DNA of 36,367 bases from Lacticaseibacillus hegangensis. GTDB taxonomy: Bacteria > Bacillota > Bacilli > Lactobacillales > Lactobacillaceae. Position 1 is the stretch's first letter, and the number at the start of each line of letters is the position of its first letter. The position numbers were made by a program, and so were the translations under genes. The notes beneath the pieces were generated by a model that had not been told where the DNA came from, did not search any database, and saw only the letters and a list, made by a program, of their open reading frames with translations. Of this stretch, positions 18,875 through 23,918 are shown one piece after another. The stretch is taken from positions 1 to 36,367 of the forward strand of contig NZ_RHOL01000027.1 of the NCBI RefSeq assembly GCF_003946465.1. The letters run 5' to 3'.

Positions 18875-19423
18875 TTAGGCTTCGCGAGCCGCCGGTTGAA
18901 TCTTGGAGACTGGCGCTGCCACCTTTTGGCAAGGAACCACTTTAGCATCCAGACGCTCGAGCAGCGGCGTCAGGTACGTGCGTTCGGCCTGGTGCCGCGC
19001 GGCCACTGCCTCTGCGAACGAGACGTAAGTGCGGTTGAGGACCAACCGGCCCTTGAAGAATAACCGCGCGTTCCATTTGCCGGCCTGTTTGTCATAGGAG
19101 ACGCCCGTGACCCCGCTCTGGTTGGAAGAGCGCAGGTTAAGCGTCGCCGTCAGGTTGACCCCTTCGGTTGCGGCAAACTGATCTTTTTGCCCGATCTTCG
19201 CAGCGGTCTTCGGATTCGTCCGAATAGCCTGACGCATGACCTCACGGCGATAGCACCCGCATGAAGTCGTGGTGCCCTTGCGCAGCCGATAACCGTCGAC
19301 CACCGTCTTGTTCCCACAGGTGCATTGGCAAAGCCAAGTTGCATTGCCATTCTTGGCTGCGCCTGCGTATGACAACACTGTTAGCCGGCCAAATTTCTGA
19401 CCGGTTAAATCCTTTCTTCTCAT
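18875..19423 (-). CDS. AP2-domain DNA-binding protein with zinc ribbon
   Basis: The 182-residue protein has two parts. The N-terminal part (about 3-70) is a probable zinc-binding region seen in phage and homing-endonuclease proteins: LTGQKFGRLTVLSYAG, then WLCQCTCGNKTVVDGYRL, then TTSCGCYRRE. From about residue 100 an AP2/ERF-like DNA-binding domain follows: SNQSGVTGVSYDKQAGKWNARLFFKGR, then YVSFAEAVAARHQAE. No HNH nuclease motif is visible, so it would bind but not cut DNA. The ATG at 19423 is eight bases after AAGGAG; an upstream GTG adds three residues but overlaps that site. It sits alone next to tRNA-Leu, downstream of a less GC-rich stretch, which suggests a leftover from a phage or mobile intron. 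Confidence 0.8.
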   Translation of the reverse strand: MRRKDLTGQKFGRLTVLSYAGAAKNGNATWLCQCTCGNKTVVDGYRLRKGTTTSCGCYRREVMRQAIRTNPKTAAKIGQKDQFAATEGVNLTATLNLRSSNQSGVTGVSYDKQAGKWNARLFFKGRLVLNRTYVSFAEAVAARHQAERTYLTPLLERLDAKVVPCQKVAAPVSKIQPAAREA

Positions 19424-19814
19424 TGCAAACACTCCTTACACTATAACTTTAAAGTTCCCCGCTGATTATTTTGACTGTTTGCCCTCTCCACGTCAAGAGA
19501 AAAGAAAAGATTATATATGTATTCTACGTATCCTATGTTTTCAAAACATTATTGCTATTCTGCCCGCAAATCATAGACAAGCCCGCTAAATCACGGCTTT
19601 GTACGGCGGAGAATCTGGCACACGAGTCCTGACAAGACACTGGCATCAGCTCAACCGGGAAAATAAGCCAGGTCGCTCCCGCCATTATCCAACTATTTTG
19701 ATTTGGTGTTATTTTCTATCATTTTTAAAACTCCCCAGGCGAATTTTACCCCATGCCTTCAAGCGGCCTGGCCTAGGCCGGTTATTGATGTCCGTCACAA
19801 TGCCCCGCGAGTGC
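19424..19814. other. Intergenic region without a recognised gene
   Basis: These 391 bases between the AP2 gene and the tRNA-Leu terminator show no credible coding region. Part of it (about 19490-19560) is clearly richer in A and T than the rest of the window, with GATTATATATGTATTC and a run around TTTTCAAAACATTATTG. The AP2 gene's promoter probably lies there, but no clean -35/-10 pair stands out. No direct repeat of the tRNA-Leu end was noticed. Confidence 0.5.
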
Positions 19815-19850
19815 AAAAAAGACCCAACCCCGATGACTCGGAGCTGGGCC
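19815..19850 (-). terminator. Terminator after tRNA-Leu
   Basis: Minus strand GGCCCAGC pairs (with two G-U pairs) with GTTGGGTC, followed by TTTTTT, 16 bases beyond the tRNA 3' end. Confidence 0.8.
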
Positions 19851-19865
19851 TTACTGCACTTACGA

Positions 19866-19951
19866 TGCGGGTGAAAAGACTCGAACTTTCATGATCGATA
19901 ATGATCACAAGATCCTTAATCTTGCGCGTCTACCAATTCCGCCACACCCGC
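19866..19951 (-). tRNA. tRNA-Leu (anticodon AAG)
   Basis: An 86-base class II tRNA on the minus strand. Acceptor GCGGGTG pairs with CACCCGC, followed by discriminator A. The D arm contains GGCGGAATTGGTAGAC, the anticodon stem CAAGA/TCTTG encloses the loop TTAAGGA, a long variable arm follows, and the T arm includes GTTCGAGTC. Aligning the loop with other leucine tRNAs gives anticodon AAG, decoding CUU and, if A34 is converted to inosine, CUC and CUA as well. No CCA is encoded. Confidence 0.95.
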
Positions 19952-19975
19952 ATGACGCTAAGAAGCACAAGAAAT

Positions 19976-20004
19976 AGTATATGGGACTGTCGCAGCAATG
20001 TCAA
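19976..20004 (-). promoter_or_regulatory. Promoter of tRNA-Leu
   Basis: Minus strand -35 TTGACA (19999-20004, perfect), a 17-base spacer and -10 TATACT (19976-19981). The first transcribed base would be about 20 bases before the tRNA. Confidence 0.85.
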
Positions 20005-20020
20005 CGGGCGTTACGAAATT

Positions 20021-20491
20021 TCACCGCTGCGAGGCGCCCCCTGCGGCCGGCGAGGCGGCCACGAGGCGGTGGCCGCACCGGCCGCAGGCATAACGCCGCA
20101 GATCGAGCCGGCGCTGGCGCGGATATAGCTGCCCGCACCCGGTGCACTGGTAAAGGTACTTTGGCGGCTTGATGGGTGTGATCCGCGGTGCATACCGCAA
20201 GCCGCCCACCGCCGCCAGCAGCTGTTTAAACGCGGCGTCACGGTGGCGATACCCCTGATGGGCTCGGTAGAGGTGGTAGTGACACAGCTCATGCTTGATG
20301 ATGCCTTGATGAGTGACAGCATCGGTGTGGGCGAATAGGGTCGGATTAAAGTCCAGGTTCTCGTCCGGCAGGTGGAACCGCCCACCGGTCGTACGCAGCC
20401 GCGCATTGAAGCGCGCCTGGTGGACAAACGGCCGGTGAAACGCCGTCAGACTCACCTGCTCCACTAAGGTTTGGAGTTCTTGGTTCGACAT
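20021..20491 (-). CDS. SprT family zinc metalloprotease-like protein
   Basis: This 156-residue protein belongs to the SprT family, related to the SPRTN protease that acts on DNA-protein crosslinks; the bacterial members' function is not settled. The zinc protease motif is HELCHYHLY, within IIKHELCHYHLYRAHQGYRH at about residues 70-90. A C-terminal zinc ribbon follows, YLYQCTGCGQLYPRQRRL then YACGRCGH. The ATG at 20491 is preferred because GGGAGG lies just upstream, although the spacing is short. The ATG at 20503 is adjacent to the end of the ABC ATPase gene and lacks a binding site. It is probably the last gene of the Trp-type ABC operon transcript. Confidence 0.9.
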   Translation of the reverse strand: MSNQELQTLVEQVSLTAFHRPFVHQARFNARLRTTGGRFHLPDENLDFNPTLFAHTDAVTHQGIIKHELCHYHLYRAHQGYRHRDAAFKQLLAAVGGLRYAPRITPIKPPKYLYQCTGCGQLYPRQRRLDLRRYACGRCGHRLVAASPAAGGASQR

Positions 20492-20503
20492 GGGGCCTCC
20501 CAT

Positions 20504-21262
20504 TCAGGCAAAGTACTGAAGCAAATCGGCGCGGGTCAGCGCGGCCTTTTCCGCGCCTGAGTAATCCGCAACCAGCTCGCCGGCCTGCAAGACCACCAAG
20601 CGGTTGCCGTACTTCAGCGCCTCTTCCAGCTGATGCGTGATCATCAGGCAAGTCAGTTGTTCCTGGCGCACGATTGAGTCCGTCAGCGCCATGATCTCGG
20701 CGCTGGTGTGCGGGTCAAGCGCCGCAGTGTGCTCGTCCAAAAGCAGCAGCGCTGGCTCCTGCATGGTCGCCATCAGCAGGCTGAGCGCCTGGCGCTGGCC
20801 GCCGGATAGAGCCTCAGTCGGCTTATCCAGAGCCTGATCCAGCCCGTTGGTGGTCTGCTTTGTCAGCGCCAAAAACTCGCTTTGCCGAGCCTTGAGCCCC
20901 CGGGACTTCAAGCTCAGGCGCTGGCCGCGGTGGCTCGCCAGCAGCAAGTTTTCCGCCACGGTCATTCGCGGAGCCGTGCCCATTTTCGGGTCCTGGAACA
21001 CCCGGGCGATCAGCTTCGCCCGGTGCTCGGGCCGCGCGCGCGTGATGTCCTCGCCGGCGAGCGTGATTTTGCCGCTGGCGACCGGCTTATCCCCGGTGAT
21101 GGCGTTGAACAGGGTCGACTTGCCGGCCCCATTGGCCCCCAAAACGGTGACAAAATCTCCCGGGGCGACGGTCAAGTTGATGTTTTGCAACAGTGCCCGC
21201 GACGTCTCCCCCACGGCGACGTTCACGTCGACATTACTCAAGGTCAATTGTGCTTCAGCCAT
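20504..21262 (-). CDS. trpZ: ABC transporter ATP-binding protein (Trp-type importer)
   Basis: This 252-residue ATPase powers the importer encoded with the two genes before it. Walker A is VLGANGAGKSTLFNAI (about 38-53), the ABC signature LSGGQRQALSLLMA, Walker B ALLLLDEHTAALDP, and the H-loop MITHQLEEALKYGN. DEHTAALDP instead of the more common DEPTSALDP matches other proteins of this ABC subfamily. The gene overlaps the permease by 8 bases. The substrate is inferred from the binding protein family and the Trp codon in the operon's leader peptide. Confidence 0.9.
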   Translation of the reverse strand: MAEAQLTLSNVDVNVAVGETSRALLQNINLTVAPGDFVTVLGANGAGKSTLFNAITGDKPVASGKITLAGEDITRARPEHRAKLIARVFQDPKMGTAPRMTVAENLLLASHRGQRLSLKSRGLKARQSEFLALTKQTTNGLDQALDKPTEALSGGQRQALSLLMATMQEPALLLLDEHTAALDPHTSAEIMALTDSIVRQEQLTCLMITHQLEEALKYGNRLVVLQAGELVADYSGAEKAALTRADLLQYFA

Positions 21263-22157
21263 TTGTCTTCACCCCATTTTTCAATACTCGCCGAATCTTG
21301 AACCGGTGCTCAAAGGCCGGAATCATGATCAGGATCGCCAGGACGATTGCCGAGATCAGTTGCAGATCGTTCGGCGAAAAGCCCAGGCGCAGGACCAGCA
21401 GCAGGACGAACCGGTATAAGATGCTGCCCAGCACCGTCGCGACCAGGCGCTGGCTCAAGGTCAGCTCGCCGAACAGCACCTCGCCGATGATGATCGACGC
21501 CAGCGCGATGACAATGACCCCGATGCCCATGTTCACATCCGCATACCCGTTGTTTTGGGCAATCAGCGATCCGGACAAGGCGACCAAACCATTACCGACA
21601 ATCAGGCCCAGCACTTCCTGGCGGGCCGGGGCGATGCCCAGGCTGCGAGCCATGGTCGGGTTATCCCCGGCCGCGATGAAGCCCTGCCCCAGTTGCGTGT
21701 TTAAGAACAAGATCAGCAGCGTGACCACCACCAAGGCGACGATCAGCCCCACGACCACGCTGTCAAAATAGGGTGGCAGGCTTTTCAAAAATTTGGCGGC
21801 AAACAAGTTCGGCTTGTTCAACAGCGACAAGTTCGCGCGCCCCATGATCCGCAGGTTGACCGAGTACGCCCCAGTCATGACCAGGATGCCGGCGAGCAGC
21901 ACCGGCACCTTGCCCACCGTGGTGAGAAAACCAGTGATCGCGCCGGCGGCCATGCCGGCCAGCATCCCCAACAGCGTGGCCAGAAGCGGCGTGATCCCGT
22001 TGGAAATCGCCGCAACGGTGACCGCCGCGCCTAACGGGAAGGTTCCTTCAACCGTCATGTCAGGAAAATCCAAGATGCGGAAGGTCAAAAACAGCCCGAC
22101 CCCCATCAGTCCGTATAACAACCCTTGCCCAATGGCAGAAACTCCTAAGCCCATCAT
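21255..22157 (-). CDS. trpY: ABC transporter permease (Trp-type importer)
   Basis: This 300-residue membrane protein of the branched-chain-type permease superfamily has eight to nine transmembrane segments. It starts with ISAIGQGLLYGLMGVGLFLTFRIL-like sequence, and the segment FPDMTVEGTFPLGAAV (about 31-46) is characteristic of the permeases that accompany ABC_sub_bind proteins. Later, FIAAGDNPTMARSLGI corresponds to the coupling region that touches the ATPase. The start overlaps the stop of the binding-protein gene by one base (TAATG), so translation is coupled. It forms the membrane channel of the transporter. Confidence 0.9.
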   Translation of the reverse strand: MMGLGVSAIGQGLLYGLMGVGLFLTFRILDFPDMTVEGTFPLGAAVTVAAISNGITPLLATLLGMLAGMAAGAITGFLTTVGKVPVLLAGILVMTGAYSVNLRIMGRANLSLLNKPNLFAAKFLKSLPPYFDSVVVGLIVALVVVTLLILFLNTQLGQGFIAAGDNPTMARSLGIAPARQEVLGLIVGNGLVALSGSLIAQNNGYADVNMGIGVIVIALASIIIGEVLFGELTLSQRLVATVLGSILYRFVLLLVLRLGFSPNDLQLISAIVLAILIMIPAFEHRFKIRRVLKNGVKTNG

Positions 22158-23152
22158 TATTCGATCACCGTCCCATTCTTGCGTGCGTCATCGACAACGG
22201 CCTGCGGAATGCTCAACCCCAGGACCTTCGCCTGCTTCAAGTTAATGATCAGTTCACCCTTCTTGGCAAAATGAATCGGCGTGGTGGCCGGATTTTTGCC
22301 TTTGAGAATGGCGGCGGTCATTTTACCGGTCGATACCCCAAGGTCGAACTGGTTCAACCCGAGCGTTGCGACCCCGCCCTGCTTGACCATCGTGTCGACA
22401 GTTGGGAACACCGGAATCTTCTGGGTGTTGGCCACCTGAACCAGCGTCGGCATCGCAGAGGCGATCGTGTTATCGGTCGGCACGAAAATCGCATCGACCT
22501 GGGTCACCATTTGCGCGGCGACCTGGTGCAGGTCATTGGTGTTGGCGATGGTGAAGTTCTTGACCGTGAAGCCTTCGTTTGGCGCTTCCTTGGTCACCAT
22601 CTTGGCCTGGACCTGCGCCGACGAGTCACTCGATGTTGAGATCACGCCGAGCACCTTGGCCTGCGGCATGATCTGCCGCACCAGTTTGAGCTGAGCCTTG
22701 ATCGGGGCCTGGTCGGACACGCCGGTGATGTTGTTACCCGGCCGTTCATTATTCTTGACCAAGCCTGCTCCCTTTGGATCCGTGATCGCGCCAAGCACGA
22801 TCGGAATCTTGGTGGACGCATCCGCCAGCGCCTGCGCGGATGGGGTCGCGATGCCAACCATCGCGGCCGCCTTTTCGTTGACGAAGCGCTCAGACATCGT
22901 CTTCATGTTGCTTTGGTCGTTTTGCGCGTTTTGAAAATCAATTTTGACGTTCTTGCCGACGGTGTAGCCCTCGTCGGCCAAGCCCTTAATAATGCCCTTA
23001 TGGATCGCATCCAGCGCCGGGTGGCTCATCAGCTGCAAAATGCCAACGGTGGGCACCTCGGCTTTGGTCTCGGCTTGCGGCTTGCCGGTTGAAACAAAGG
23101 CAATGCCCAGAAAGCCAAGCAGGATGACGATCAAACCAATCATACGTTTCAT
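22157..23152 (-). CDS. trpX: ABC transporter substrate-binding protein (TrpX-like)
   Basis: This 331-residue extracellular binding protein is of the ABC_sub_bind family, the one that includes streptococcal TrpX. Residues 1-20 form a hydrophobic signal/anchor (MIGLIVILLGFLGIAFVST). There is no lipobox cysteine, so it may stay anchored by that helix, unlike most Gram-positive binding proteins. The mature domain begins VPTVGILQLMSHPALDAIHKGI. It includes GAITDPKGAGLV, NNITGVSDQAPI and PTDNTIASAMPTLV, family features that line the ligand cleft. A strong ribosome binding site (AGGAGG) precedes the ATG. Tryptophan as substrate is supported by the Trp codon in the upstream leader peptide and its attenuator, but is not proven. 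Confidence 0.85.
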   Translation of the reverse strand: MKRMIGLIVILLGFLGIAFVSTGKPQAETKAEVPTVGILQLMSHPALDAIHKGIIKGLADEGYTVGKNVKIDFQNAQNDQSNMKTMSERFVNEKAAAMVGIATPSAQALADASTKIPIVLGAITDPKGAGLVKNNERPGNNITGVSDQAPIKAQLKLVRQIMPQAKVLGVISTSSDSSAQVQAKMVTKEAPNEGFTVKNFTIANTNDLHQVAAQMVTQVDAIFVPTDNTIASAMPTLVQVANTQKIPVFPTVDTMVKQGGVATLGLNQFDLGVSTGKMTAAILKGKNPATTPIHFAKKGELIINLKQAKVLGLSIPQAVVDDARKNGTVIE

Positions 23153-23175
23153 GTGCGAATTCCTCCTAAGAAATC

Positions 23176-23215
23176 AAAAAGGCAGATCCAACCGCGCAGG
23201 CTGCGGAGATCTGCC
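23176..23215 (-). terminator. Second leader terminator (T2) of the Trp-type ABC operon
   Basis: Minus strand GGCAGATC pairs with GATCTGCC, with an inner CCGC/GCGCGG stem, followed by TTTTT. It lies 23 bases before the binding-protein start. Its interior TCCGCA could instead pair with the 3' arm of T1 (TGCGGA), which would compete with this hairpin. Confidence 0.85.
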
Positions 23216-23220
23216 GAAAC

Positions 23221-23260
23221 AAAAATCCGCACAAACTCAAAAGTTCAGAGTCTATGCGGA
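23221..23260 (-). terminator. First leader terminator (T1), attenuator
   Basis: Minus strand TCCGCATAGACTC pairs with GAGTTTGTGCGGA (13 pairs including G-U) around a nine-base loop, followed by TTTTTG. The 5' arm also contains CATAGAC, the partner of the antiterminator strand GTCTATG. Confidence 0.88.
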
Positions 23261-23323
23261 CATACTGCTTGAACGCCAACATAGACACGACCTGCGTGTG
23301 GCAGGTCGTGTCAGCGACCTACC
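23250..23323 (-). promoter_or_regulatory. Attenuator switch segments 1-4 of the Trp-type ABC operon
   Basis: Minus-strand segments in order are: 1, GGTAGGTCG (23315-23323) directly at the leader peptide stop codon; 2, CGACCTGCC (23300-23308); 3, GCAGGTCGTGT (23285-23295), running into GTCTATG (23280-23286); 4, CATAGAC (23250-23256) in the 5' arm of T1. Segments 1:2, 2:3 and 3:4 can each pair, exactly the logic of a ribosome-controlled attenuator. The 2:3 hairpin is 11 perfect pairs. The pairings are read directly; the mechanism is inferred. Confidence 0.8.
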
Positions 23324-23373
23324 TAGTGTTGGCTTTGCCAGCGAACATTGATCTGGGTAGTGTGGTTAGTCAT
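23323..23373 (-). CDS. Leader peptide MTNHTTQINVRWQSQH
   Basis: A 16-codon reading frame with a strong ribosome binding site (AAGGAGG at 23382-23388, 8 bases from the ATG). It has one Trp codon at position 12, four codons before the stop. A ribosome waiting at that Trp codon would leave segment 1 of the attenuator free; one that reaches the stop would cover it. This is the expected design for control of the following tryptophan-type transporter by charged tRNA-Trp. The SD/start region (GAACGCCA, 23375-23382) is also complementary to TGGCGTTC at 23271-23278. That could affect how well the peptide is translated. Confidence 0.8.
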   Translation of the reverse strand: MTNHTTQINVRWQSQH

Positions 23374-23402
23374 GTGGCGTTCCTCCTTAAATGATTAATC
23401 TG

Positions 23403-23431
23403 AGAATACGTTTCTCGCCGGGCCATGTCAA
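23403..23431 (-). promoter_or_regulatory. Promoter of the Trp-type ABC operon
   Basis: Minus strand -35 TTGACA (23426-23431, perfect), 17-base spacer and -10 TATTCT (23403-23408). It places the transcript start about 20 bases before the leader peptide start. Confidence 0.8.
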
Positions 23432-23456
23432 GTCCTTGGCGAAAAATAATTTTGAC

Positions 23457-23894
23457 TTAGGCGATGCGCGTGATTTTGCTCAGCTGCGTCATGATGCGCT
23501 CGGTGGCCGCGTCCTGAGCCTTTTCGGCCGCGTCAAACGCTGCCTGGTCCAATTGAGCCGGGCTGTCTTTGAGGCTGTCGGTCATTGCCTGGCAGCCGGC
23601 GACAAAATCTCGGTAAGCTGAGATCAGCAGCTTGTGCGTGCCGATGAAGCGGGCCGGCGGTGTGGTGTTGGCCAAGGTGGTCAGCAGCTCGCCGTACTTT
23701 TCGGTGCCATCTTCAAATAGCTGCTTGGTCGCGCCGTACTCTTGCGGGTCAAAGTCGGCGATGGTGCCGGCGTCGATCGCCTTGCGCAGCGCGGTGAACT
23801 TGGGGTTGAGCAGGTCCTGCTCAGCCTCGGTGCCGCCCATTACCTGCTGCATAACGTTGCTGAAGTGAACCATTTTTTGCTGATTTTTATTCAT
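23457..23894 (-). CDS. Hypothetical helical protein co-transcribed with the Mn/Ca ATPase
   Basis: I do not recognise this 145-residue soluble protein. It has no signal peptide or membrane segment and looks all-helical, with Gln-, Ala- and Asp-rich stretches: HFSNVMQQVMGGTEAEQDLL, ATKQLFEDGTEKYGELLTTL, and YRDFVAGCQAMTDSLKDSPAQLDQAAFDAAEKAQD. It has one cysteine and no obvious metal-binding motif. The start at 23894 follows GGAGG. It begins 24 bases after the ATPase stop with no terminator between, so it should share the manganese riboswitch. A role in metal stress is a guess from position only. Confidence 0.8.
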   Translation of the reverse strand: MNKNQQKMVHFSNVMQQVMGGTEAEQDLLNPKFTALRKAIDAGTIADFDPQEYGATKQLFEDGTEKYGELLTTLANTTPPARFIGTHKLLISAYRDFVAGCQAMTDSLKDSPAQLDQAAFDAAEKAQDAATERIMTQLSKITRIA

Positions 23895-23918
23895 CGAAAA
23901 ATCCTCCTGTTCACCAGT

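Noticed and set aside
19815-19951. Phage attachment site at tRNA-Leu
   Set aside because: I looked for a repeat of the tRNA 3' end in the flanking 1 kb and saw none, and no integrase gene is present.
23153-23400. T-box before the Trp-type transporter
   Set aside because: No AGGGTGGNACCGCG motif; the leader peptide and alternative helices explain the region better.
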